This document shows, one piece after another, positions 1 to 8,321 of a DNA stretch of 8,352 bases (positions are counted from its first letter, which is position 1; every line of letters begins with the position of its first letter). The notes under the pieces are model-generated. The model was not told where the DNA came from. It worked only from the letters and a program-made list of their open reading frames with translations, and searched no databases. Position numbers and translations under genes: made by a program. The stretch lies in the NCBI GenBank assembly GCA_948528155.1, contig CAOSZT010000092.1, forward strand, positions 1 through 8,352. The letters run 5' to 3'. This DNA comes from an uncultured Clostridia bacterium. Lineage in GTDB: Bacteria; Bacillota; Clostridia; TANB77; CAG-508.

Positions 1-30
1 TTAAAATTATAACTTAAATCTCATTTTTCT

Positions 31-60
31 AGGGACTTTTTTTACAGCCCCTTTTATATT
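31..60 (+). terminator. Probable Rho-independent terminator of an upstream gene
   Basis: The arm AGGGACT (31-37) can pair with AGCCCCT (46-52), giving a 7-position stem with one A-C mismatch and an 8-base loop. It is followed directly by a T-rich tract (53-60). The T tract lies on the plus-strand side only, so it would end a plus-strand gene lying just before the window. This implies that the synthase gene downstream is transcribed separately. The call is made by eye, without a folding energy. Confidence 0.45.
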
Positions 61-66
61 GCAATT

Positions 67-93
67 TTGAAAAGATTTATTTGTAAATATTAT
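67..93 (+). promoter_or_regulatory. Weak candidate sigma-A promoter
   Basis: TTGAAA (67-72) matches the -35 consensus at five of six positions and TATTAT (88-93) matches the -10 consensus at five of six. The spacer is only 15 bases, shorter than the preferred 17. A second possible -10, TATAAA at 165-170 preceded by TG, has no good -35 partner. In a leader this rich in A and T such matches are expected by chance. The location, between the upstream terminator and the synthase start, is where a promoter is needed. Confidence 0.25.
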
Positions 94-211
94 AGGCTAC
101 ATCTAAAATTTATGGTCTGAAATAAAAAATATAAAAGAAAGTAATTTAACATTTCAAAAAAATGTATAAATTACCACTCATTAGCAAACAATAAAAACAA
201 AAAATGTTTGC

Positions 212-230
212 AAGGAGTGGAATTTTTTTG
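212..230 (+). promoter_or_regulatory. Ribosome binding site that selects the TTG start at 228
   Basis: AAGGAGTGG (212-220) is an excellent Shine-Dalgarno sequence, followed after seven bases by TTG at 228-230, in frame with the large gene. The in-frame ATG at 204 has only A-rich sequence without a purine-G motif before it, and the Shine-Dalgarno itself would lie inside that longer reading frame. The TTG is therefore the better start and removes eight residues from the ATG version. Confidence 0.75.
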
Positions 231-3200
231 AAAGAAAGCAAAAAACTAAAAATAACAGGTACAATGCTAGAAAAAAGCCAACTAGAAAATCACCTAGAAA
301 AAATAGCATCAAGCCATAATATAACGACAAAATCACAAAAAGAAACATACCCAATACCACAAATGTTAGAAAACTTCAGAACAATAGAAGAAGTATACAA
401 CCTACTAAATGAGCATCTAAAACTAGGAATAAACATACATCCAGCAGGAGAATGGTTACTAGATAACTTTTATATAATAGAAGAAACAGTAAAACAGATA
501 CAAAAAGAACTACCATTAAACAAATACACAAACTTTGTAGGAATAGCAAATGGAGAATACAAAGGATTTGCAAGAATACATGTACTAGCATCAGAAATAG
601 TGGCATACACAGACAACAAAATAGAAAGAGAAAGTCTAGAAGACTACCTAAAAAGTTATCAAAGCAAAAAAACACTAAGTATGGACGAAATATGGAACAT
701 AGGAATATTTTTACAAATAGCAATAATAGAAAACATCACAGAAATATGTGCAAAAATATATAGTAGTCAAATGCAAAAATACAAAGCAGAAAACATAGCA
801 GAAAGGCTAATCGAAAACAAAGACAAAACAGAAACAAAATTCAAAAACAGCAACAAAAAGATAGAAAAAGAAATATTCCAAGATATGAGATATCCATTTA
901 TAGAATATATGTCATACATTTTAAAACGATATGGAAAAAAAGCAAATGCCTACCTAAATATATTAGAAGAAGTAGTGGAAAAATTGGGAACAACAGTATC
1001 AGAAGTAATAAAAAAAGAACATTTTGACATAGCATTGCAAAAAGTACTAATAGGAAACAGTATAACAAGCATAAAAGAAATTCAAAGAATAAACTTTTTA
1101 GAAATATTTGAAAAAATAAATGGAGTAGAAGAAATTCTAAAAAAAGACCCAGCAGAAATTTATAGTAAAATGGACTACAAAACAAAAGAATATTATAGAG
1201 GAAAAATAAAAGAAATAAGCAAAAAAACGAAAATATCAGAAATATATATATCAAGAAAAATGCTAGAACTAGCAAATGAAAACTATGAAGCACAAAGAAA
1301 AAAACATCTAAATCAAGAAAATAATGGAAATCAAAAGTATTCAGAAATTGAGAAAAGTCAAGAAATAAAAGAAAACAAAAAATCACACATAGGATACTAT
1401 TTAATAGATAAAGGAATAAACCAATTATACAACAAACTAGAATATACATCAAAAAGAGAAGATACAGAAGAAAACAAAACAAAAACATACATCTTAGCAA
1501 TAACAATATTAAGTACAATAATATCAATATTTTTAAGTTATATACTAAATTTAGAAATCAAAAACATACCAATATCAATATTAAGTTTCATACTATTTTT
1601 AATTCCAGCAAGTGAAATAGTAATTCAAATAATTCAATATATTCTAAACAAAACAATCAAACCAAAACTAATACCCAAGATAGATTTTTCAAATGGAGTA
1701 GACAAAGAAAACTCAAGCATAGTAGTAATACCAACAATTTTAAAAAATAAAGAAAAAGTAGCAGAAATGATGGAAAACTTAGAAAGATATTATCTAGCAA
1801 ACAAATCAGAAAATTTATATTTTACACTATTAGGAGACTGTTCACAAAGTACAGCACAAAAAGAAAAATTTGATGATGAAGTAATACAAGAAGGAAAAAA
1901 ACAAGTTGAAAGATTAAACAAAAAATACAAAAATGAAGAATTCCCAATATTTAGTTTTATATACAGAGAAAGAGAATGGAACGAAAAAGAAGGATGTTTT
2001 ATTGGATGGGAACGAAAAAGAGGACTTTTAAATCAATTTAATGAATATATTTTACATCAAATAAATCCTTTTAAAATTAATACAATCCAAGAAAATTTAA
2101 AAAATGAAACAGCAAAACAAATATTAACAAATATTAAATATGTAATAACATTAGATGCAGACACAGATTTAATTTTAAATTCTGCTACAGAACTAATAGG
2201 GGCAATGGCACATATTTTGAATAAACCAGTAATAGACGAAAAAAACAATATAGTAGTAGAAGGCTATGGAATAATGCAACCAAGAGTAGGAATCAATTTG
2301 GACATAAGTTATAAAACATTATTTACGAAAATATTTGCAGGAGCTGGAGGAATTGATAGTTATACAAATGCAATTTCTGATATATATCAAGATAATTTTA
2401 AAGAAGGAATTTTTACAGGAAAAGGTATATATGACTTAAAAATTTTTTCTAAAGTACTAAAAAATGCTATACCAGAGAACACAGTACTTAGTCATGACTT
2501 ATTAGAAGGTTGTTATTTAAGATGTGGATTAGTTACTGATATTATGCTAATGGATGGATATCCTACGAAATATACAAGTTTTATGAACAGACTTTCAAGA
2601 TGGATAAGAGGAGACTGGCAAATAATAAAATGGTTAGGACATAAAAGCCCACTAAATTTATTATCTAAATATAAAATTTTTGATAATTTAAGAAGAAGTG
2701 TAATTGAACTTTCAATATTATTTGCAATCATATATATATATATAATCAAAGCAGTTCTTAAAATAGACATAGTTGGAATAGATTTTTTAATAATATCGAT
2801 AGCAATTTTACCACAAATTTTAGAACTATTTAATTATTGTATAGGAAAAAAAGAAGGAGAAGAAAAACAAAAAACTTTTACACCTAAGATCTCTGGATTA
2901 AAAGGTATATTTTTAAGAGCAATAATATCTTTAGGTTGTTTACCATATAAAGGCTATATATGTTTAAAAGCAATATCAAAAACAATATATAGATTGGTTT
3001 TTACACATAAAAATTTACTAGAATGGACAACATCAGAAGAAGCCGAAAAAATGGCAAAAACAGATATAGTATCATATTACAAAAATATGCTTATAAATGT
3101 AATAGCAGGAATAATATCACTAATAATTTACACACAAGATAAAAGCATAATACTACTAATATTAGGAATTTTATGGATAATAACACCTGAAATAATGTAT

Positions 3201-6200
3201 TATATAAGCAAAGAAAAAACAGAAAAACACAAAATAGAATTACTAACACAAAATGAACAACAATATATTTTAGATTTAGGAAAAAAAACATGGGAATTTT
3301 TTAATAATTATCTAACAGAAAAAAATAATTATCTAATACCAGACAACTATCAAGAAGACAGAAAAAACAAAATAGTAAAAAGAACATCATCGACAAATAT
3401 AGGATTATCAATGTTAGCAGTCATATCAGCATATGACTTACAATATATAGATTACACAAAAGCAATAGAATTATTAAAAAATATAATCTATACAATAGAA
3501 AGCTTACAAAAATGGAATGGGCACCTATACAACTGGTACAATACAGATACAAAAGAACCACTAATTCCTAGATATGTTTCAACAGTTGACAGTGGAAATT
3601 TTGTTGGATATATGTATGTTGTAAAATCTTGGCTTGAAGATGTACCAGAACAAAAACAAGAAATAATCACACTAATAGAAATAATAAACAAACTAATCCA
3701 AAACACAGACTTTACACATTTATACAACAAACAACAGCAAATATTCTCAATTGGATTTAATATAGAAGAAAACAAATTAACCAACTCATATTATGACCTA
3801 TTAGCATCAGAAGCTAGACAAGCAAGTTTAGTAGCAATAGCCAAAAAAGATGTACCAGCAAAACACTGGAACTCATTAAGTAGAACATTAACAACACTAG
3901 GAAAATACAAAGGATTAATATCATGGTCAGGAACATCATTTGAATATTTAATGCCAAACATAAACATACCAAAATATGAAGGAAGTTTACTAGACGAATC
4001 ATGTAAATTTATGATAATGAGCCAAATGGAATATGCAAAAAAGCTTCAAATACCTTGGGGAATATCAGAAGCAGCCTTCAACTTAAAAGACCTACACTCA
4101 AATTACCAATATAAAGCCTTTGGAATACCATGGTTAGGTCTAAAAAGAGGACTAGCAGACGAAATGGTAGTAGCACCATATGGAAGTGTTTTAGCAATAA
4201 CAGACTATCCAAAAGAAGTATATCAGAATTTAAAAAACTTAGAAAGTTATGGAATGTATGGAAAATATGGATTTTATGAATCAATAGACTTTACACCAGA
4301 AAGATTAGAAAAAGGAACACAATCAAGCATAGTTAAAACATATATGGCACATCATCAAGGGTTAATTTTATTATCAATTAATAATTTGTTTAATAATAAC
4401 ATTTTACAAAAGAGATTTATTAAAAATCCAGAAATTAATGCAGTAAATGTATTATTACAAGAAAGGATGCCAGAAACTGCAATAATAACTAAAGAAAAGA
4501 AGGAGAAGGTAGAAAAATTGAAATATGTTGATTATGAAGACTATATTAAAGACACATATAAAAAAATTGATGAAAGATTAATAAGAGGAAATGTAATATC
4601 AAGTGGAGATTACTATATAGCAATGAACCAAAAAGGTGAAGGAGTAAGTGTATACAAAAATAAATTTATAAACAGATTTAAAAACACAAATGACTATTCA
4701 CAAGGAGTAATTTTTCATATTAAAAACATTAAAACAAAAAAAATATGGAGTTCAAATTATACACAAAATAATAAATACCAAATAAGTTTCATGCCAGATA
4801 AAATAGAACAAGAAATGATAAATGAAAATATAAAAACAAAAATAAAAACAATAATAGCACCAGATGAACCTGTCGAAATAAGACAAGTAACATTAGAAAA
4901 TTTAGGAAATGAAGAAGAAATATTAGAAATAACATCTCATTTTGAGCCAGTACTTTCAAAAAAAGAACAAGATTATGCACATCAAGCATTTAATAATCTA
5001 TTTCTAATATATGATTATGAATATGAAACAAATAGTATAATTGTAAAAAGAAAAAAAAGAGAAGAAAATGAACAAGAATTATATGTTGGTGTAAACTTAT
5101 CCACAGAAAGTGAAACAATTGGGGATTTAGAATATGAAATTGATCAAGAAAAGTTTATAGGAAGAGGAAATATAGGTATACCACAAATGGTAAAAAAATC
5201 AAATCCACTATCTAAAAAAATAGGACTTGTAACAGAACCAATAGTTGCACTAAAAAGAACAATGAAAATAGCACCACAACAAAAAGCAACAATCAATTTA
5301 ATAATCTCAGTAGGAGAAGAAAAGGAAAAAATAGTAGAAAATGTAAAAAAATATAAACTAGATCAAAACGTAGAAAAAGCATTTGAATTATCAAAAGCTA
5401 AAAATGAAGCACAAAGTAGATATTTAAGAATAAAAGGAACACAAATAAGAGACTATCAAAAAATTTTATCATATATAATTTTCAATAATCCTACAAAAAA
5501 TATTAATTTAGAAAAATTACCAAAAAGAAAATACGATCAATGCGAATTATGGAAATATGGAATTTCAGGAGATATACCAATAATATTAATAAAAATAAAA
5601 GATATAAATGAATCATATGTAATAAAAGAATTATTAAAAGCTTATGAGTTTATAAGAACAAAAAACTTCGAAATAGAACTTGTAATAATAGATGAAGAAA
5701 AACATAGTTATGAAAACTATGTGAGAGAAGAAATTGAAAGCATAATCTTAAACAGTCAACTATCATATTTAAAAAACATAAGAGGAGGAATATTTGAACT
5801 ATCAAAAAATGAAATAAGCAAACAAGACTTAGAATTACTAGAATTTATATCATCAGTAGTAATAGACGGAAACAAAGGAGGACTTGAAAATGCATTAAAA
5901 GAATTAGAAGAAGAATATCTTGAAAAATATAAAAGTATAGGAAATGAAGCGGAAAATATCATAATAGAAGCAGAAAATACAGAAAATATAGACATATTAG
6001 AAAACACAGAAAAATTAAAATACTATAATGAATATGGAGCATTTTCAGAAGATGGCAAAGAATATTTAATAAGAGTAAACAAAAACAACAGACTACCAAC
6101 AGTATGGTCCCACATAATGGCAAACGAGAAATTTGGAACACTTGTAACAGAAAATATGGGAGGATACACTTGGTATAAAAACAGTAGACTAAACAGAGTT

Positions 6201-6854
6201 ACAGCTTGGGGAAATCAAGCAAATTTAGATATACCATCAGAAATAATATATCTAAAAGACTTAGAAACAAAAAAATCTTGGTCACTTGGTCTAAATCCTA
6301 TGCCAGATGACAAAAATTATAATGTTATTTATGGTTTTGGATATACTAAATACATTCATAAAAATGATGGAATAGAGCAAGAACTAGAAGTATTTGTCCC
6401 AAAAGAAGACAGTGTAAAAGTACAAATTTTAAAATTAAAAAATATGAGTGTAAACAGAAAAAAACTAAAAATAATCTATTATATGAAACCAGTATTAGGA
6501 GAAGACGAAATAAAATCAAATGGATATATAGACTTAAAATATGACAAAAATAACAATATAATATGTACGCAAAACTTATACAATACAGAGTTTAAAAATG
6601 ATATAATATATGTAGCAAACAGCGAAAAAATAAAAAGCTACACAGGAGACAAAAAATTCTTTATAGGAAATGGAGATATATCAAATCCAGATGCAATAAA
6701 AAAATCAAGTCTTAACAATGAAAACACTTTAGGAAAAAATCACTGTATAGCATATGAAATAGAAATAGAATTAGAAAGTTTATCAGAAAAAGAAATAGTC
6801 TTTACACTACGGAGCAGAAGAATCAATAATAGACAGCAAAAACACAGCATATAA
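228..6854 (+). CDS. Cyclic beta-1,2-glucan synthase (NdvB/ChvB/Cgs family), N-terminal and middle part; frame broken near 6810
   Basis: Membrane-bound enzyme that should polymerise UDP-glucose into beta-1,2-glucan and close the ring. Residues are numbered from TTG 228. Residues 1-415 form the family's helical N-terminal region (AGEWLLDNF, HIGYYLIDKG). Membrane segments lie near 420-440 and 448-472. The GT84 core, about 490-800, has VVIP at 499-502, DADTD at 643-647 (DXD metal/UDP site), HDLLEGCY from 756 and RWIRGDWQ at 791-798. Further membrane segments lie near 826-845, 850-872, 893-912, 955-970 and 974-993. The glycoamylase-like domain, about 1045-1420 (cyclisation domain, GH189 from memory), has STVDSGN with Asp1121, WSGTSFEYLMP from 1233, WGISE at 1277-1281 and AHHQG with His1375. 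A beta-sandwich follows at about 1450-1700, an alpha/beta module with LWKYGISGDIP from 1774, and a GH94-type beta-sandwich at about 1930-2194. Homology ends at residue 2194 (base 6809). The last 14 residues before the TAA are out-of-frame reading. The family is certain from motifs and domain order; activity has not been shown. An ATG start at 204 is possible but lacks a ribosome binding site. Confidence 0.93.
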   Translation: MKESKKLKITGTMLEKSQLENHLEKIASSHNITTKSQKETYPIPQMLENFRTIEEVYNLLNEHLKLGINIHPAGEWLLDNFYIIEETVKQIQKELPLNKYTNFVGIANGEYKGFARIHVLASEIVAYTDNKIERESLEDYLKSYQSKKTLSMDEIWNIGIFLQIAIIENITEICAKIYSSQMQKYKAENIAERLIENKDKTETKFKNSNKKIEKEIFQDMRYPFIEYMSYILKRYGKKANAYLNILEEVVEKLGTTVSEVIKKEHFDIALQKVLIGNSITSIKEIQRINFLEIFEKINGVEEILKKDPAEIYSKMDYKTKEYYRGKIKEISKKTKISEIYISRKMLELANENYEAQRKKHLNQENNGNQKYSEIEKSQEIKENKKSHIGYYLIDKGINQLYNKLEYTSKREDTEENKTKTYILAITILSTIISIFLSYILNLEIKNIPISILSFILFLIPASEIVIQIIQYILNKTIKPKLIPKIDFSNGVDKENSSIVVIPTILKNKEKVAEMMENLERYYLANKSENLYFTLLGDCSQSTAQKEKFDDEVIQEGKKQVERLNKKYKNEEFPIFSFIYREREWNEKEGCFIGWERKRGLLNQFNEYILHQINPFKINTIQENLKNETAKQILTNIKYVITLDADTDLILNSATELIGAMAHILNKPVIDEKNNIVVEGYGIMQPRVGINLDISYKTLFTKIFAGAGGIDSYTNAISDIYQDNFKEGIFTGKGIYDLKIFSKVLKNAIPENTVLSHDLLEGCYLRCGLVTDIMLMDGYPTKYTSFMNRLSRWIRGDWQIIKWLGHKSPLNLLSKYKIFDNLRRSVIELSILFAIIYIYIIKAVLKIDIVGIDFLIISIAILPQILELFNYCIGKKEGEEKQKTFTPKISGLKGIFLRAIISLGCLPYKGYICLKAISKTIYRLVFTHKNLLEWTTSEEAEKMAKTDIVSYYKNMLINVIAGIISLIIYTQDKSIILLILGILWIITPEIMYYISKEKTEKHKIELLTQNEQQYILDLGKKTWEFFNNYLTEKNNYLIPDNYQEDRKNKIVKRTSSTNIGLSMLAVISAYDLQYIDYTKAIELLKNIIYTIESLQKWNGHLYNWYNTDTKEPLIPRYVSTVDSGNFVGYMYVVKSWLEDVPEQKQEIITLIEIINKLIQNTDFTHLYNKQQQIFSIGFNIEENKLTNSYYDLLASEARQASLVAIAKKDVPAKHWNSLSRTLTTLGKYKGLISWSGTSFEYLMPNINIPKYEGSLLDESCKFMIMSQMEYAKKLQIPWGISEAAFNLKDLHSNYQYKAFGIPWLGLKRGLADEMVVAPYGSVLAITDYPKEVYQNLKNLESYGMYGKYGFYESIDFTPERLEKGTQSSIVKTYMAHHQGLILLSINNLFNNNILQKRFIKNPEINAVNVLLQERMPETAIITKEKKEKVEKLKYVDYEDYIKDTYKKIDERLIRGNVISSGDYYIAMNQKGEGVSVYKNKFINRFKNTNDYSQGVIFHIKNIKTKKIWSSNYTQNNKYQISFMPDKIEQEMINENIKTKIKTIIAPDEPVEIRQVTLENLGNEEEILEITSHFEPVLSKKEQDYAHQAFNNLFLIYDYEYETNSIIVKRKKREENEQELYVGVNLSTESETIGDLEYEIDQEKFIGRGNIGIPQMVKKSNPLSKKIGLVTEPIVALKRTMKIAPQQKATINLIISVGEEKEKIVENVKKYKLDQNVEKAFELSKAKNEAQSRYLRIKGTQIRDYQKILSYIIFNNPTKNINLEKLPKRKYDQCELWKYGISGDIPIILIKIKDINESYVIKELLKAYEFIRTKNFEIELVIIDEEKHSYENYVREEIESIILNSQLSYLKNIRGGIFELSKNEISKQDLELLEFISSVVIDGNKGGLENALKELEEEYLEKYKSIGNEAENIIIEAENTENIDILENTEKLKYYNEYGAFSEDGKEYLIRVNKNNRLPTVWSHIMANEKFGTLVTENMGGYTWYKNSRLNRVTAWGNQANLDIPSEIIYLKDLETKKSWSLGLNPMPDDKNYNVIYGFGYTKYIHKNDGIEQELEVFVPKEDSVKVQILKLKNMSVNRKKLKIIYYMKPVLGEDEIKSNGYIDLKYDKNNNIICTQNLYNTEFKNDIIYVANSEKIKSYTGDKKFFIGNGDISNPDAIKKSSLNNENTLGKNHCIAYEIEIELESLSEKEIVFTLRSRRINNRQQKHSI
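6799..6854 (+). other. Frameshift region joining the two parts of the synthase
   Basis: The change from the first frame to the second (+1, equivalent to one extra base) must fall between TAG 6796-6798 in the second frame and TAA 6852-6854 in the first. The most natural joint leaves out C6810. Glu-Ile-Val-Phe-Thr-Leu (ending at 6809) then runs straight into Gly-Ala-Glu-Glu (from 6811), which resembles the family's usual strand end before the linker to the GH94 barrel. The first-frame tail after 6810 is Arg- and Asn-rich and unlike the family. A run of five A at 6838-6842 is the only homopolymer in the interval and is a second, less likely place for the indel. Confidence 0.8.
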
Positions 6855-8277
6855 ATACAATAAAATACAAAACTGTAAACAAGAACTAGAAAAGGTAAAA
6901 AATTATTGGAGAGAACTACTAGGCAGAGTACAAGTATATACACCACTAGAATCAATAAATATAATATTAAATGGCTGGTGTATATATCAAATTATACAAA
7001 GTAGAATACAAGGAAAAACAGGATTTTATCAATCAGGAGGCGCATATGGTTTTAGAGATCAATTACAAGACACAATTGGATTAAAATATTTAGACCCAGA
7101 ATTTCTAAAAAAACAAATAATAAAACACAGTAAACACCAATTTTTAGAAGGAGATGTGCAACACTGGTGGCATGAAGAAAATAAAAGAGGAATAAGAACA
7201 AAATTCTCAGATGACTTACTATGGCTTGTATATCTAACTTGTGAATATATAGAATTCACAGGAGATACAAGTATTTTAGAAGAAAAAACACCATATTTAA
7301 TGGGAGAGCCATTAAAAGAAAATGAAGATGAAAGGTATGATAAATTTGAAACTACAAAAGAAGAGGGAACAATATTAGAACACTGTATAAAAGCAATAGA
7401 CAGAAGTCTAAACTTTGGAGAAAATAGATTGCCTAAAATAGGAAGTGGAGACTGGAATGATGGATTTAGCAATGTTGGAACAAAAGGAAAAGGAGAAAGT
7501 GTGTGGCTAGGATTTTTCTTGTATGATATTTTAGATAGGTTTATCAAAATAATAAAAGAGAATAATAACATGTCAGAAGAAAAAATAACACAATATGAAC
7601 AAACAATGCAACAACTAAAAAAAGCCCTAAACACAAATGGATGGGATGGCAGATGGTACAAACGTGCATTTATGGATGATGGAAACACACTAGGAAGTAT
7701 GGAAAACGATGAATGTAGAATAGATAGTATTGCTCAAAGTTGGAGTATAATTTCAAATGCAGGAGATAATGACAAAAAATATATATCAATTGAAAGTCTA
7801 GAAAATCACTTAATAGATAAAGAAAATGGAATAATAAAATTACTAGACCCACCATTTGAAAAGGGAAAATTAAACCCAGGATATATAAAATCATATTTAG
7901 CAGGAGTAAGAGAAAATGGAGGACAATACACACATGCAGCAATTTGGGTAATTATTGCAGAAGCAATACTTGGATTTGGAGATAAGGCAACAGATTTATA
8001 TAGAATGATAAACCCAATAGAACATACAAGGACAAAAGATTCTAGTAATAAATACAAAGTAGAACCTTATGTTATACCAGCAGATATTTATGGAGCAAGT
8101 AATTTAGCTGGAAGAGGAGGATGGACTTGGTATACAGGATCTAGTAGTTGGTATTATAAAGCAGGTATTGAATGTATTTTAGGACTAAAAATCAAAAATG
8201 ACATACTAAATATAGAGCCATGTATTCCTAAAGACTGGAAAGAATTTAATATAAAATATAAGTGGAATGAAAAATGA
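6799..8277 (+). pseudogene. C-terminal GH94 phosphorylase-type domain of the same synthase, displaced into the next frame
   Basis: This frame is open from just after TAG 6796-6798 to TGA 8275-8277, and homology begins with Gly-Ala-Glu-Glu at 6811. It carries the (alpha/alpha)6-barrel motifs of GH94. Numbered as if joined (residue 2195 at base 6811), these are FRDQLQD 2275-2281, EGDVQHWWHE with His2312, FSDDLLWL with Asp2328/2329, GDWNDG with Asp2411 (aligns by motif with the GH94 general acid), NGGQYTHA 2563-2570 and GRGGWTWYTG 2628-2637. In the family this domain phosphorolyses growing beta-1,2-glucan and limits chain length. I found no ATG, GTG or TTG in frame before GTG 7156, which would discard the FRDQLQD motif, so the piece cannot be a sensible free-standing enzyme. 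It is either made by frameshifting, intact in the true genome (sequence error), or untranslated. All seen motifs are preserved and no further stop occurs, so any break is recent. Confidence 0.85.
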
Positions 8278-8294
8278 CGAAATCACTAAAAAAC

Positions 8295-8321
8295 GTGAAA
8301 AATGAGAAATGCATTTTTCAC
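8295..8321 (+). terminator. Perfect 10-bp inverted repeat after the synthase gene, possible weak terminator
   Basis: GTGAAAAATG (8295-8304) and CATTTTTCAC (8312-8321) are exact reverse complements separated by seven bases, 17 bases after the stop codon. The position suits a transcription terminator. The stem is A/T-rich and is not followed at once by a T run; the nearest T-rich stretch is at 8342-8352. It could instead be a 3'-end stabilising hairpin or a processing site. The rest of 8278-8352 shows nothing I can support. Confidence 0.35.

Noticed and set aside
61..203. Riboswitch or structured leader before the synthase
   Set aside because: The leader is almost all A and T, with no recognisable conserved riboswitch core and no anti-terminator type pairing that I can see.
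898..1527. Long minus-strand open frames such as 898-1527 and 7059-7688
   Set aside because: They lie opposite strongly conserved synthase sequence. Their translations are Leu/Phe/Ser-rich antisense of A-rich codons, with no family signal.
6838..6842. Run of five A as a slippery frameshift site
   Set aside because: A shift here would keep about ten Arg/Asn/Gln-rich residues foreign to the family. It is not an A-AAA-AAG type heptamer, and the needed shift is +1 rather than -1.
7156..8277. A separate GH94 gene starting at GTG 7156 behind an AAGGAG-like motif
   Set aside because: The AAGGAG at 7148-7153 is only two bases from the GTG, too close to act, and it encodes the conserved Glu-Gly-Asp of the GH94 domain. 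Conserved coding in the same frame extends back to 6811 and includes FRDQLQD, so the GTG is an internal Val codon.
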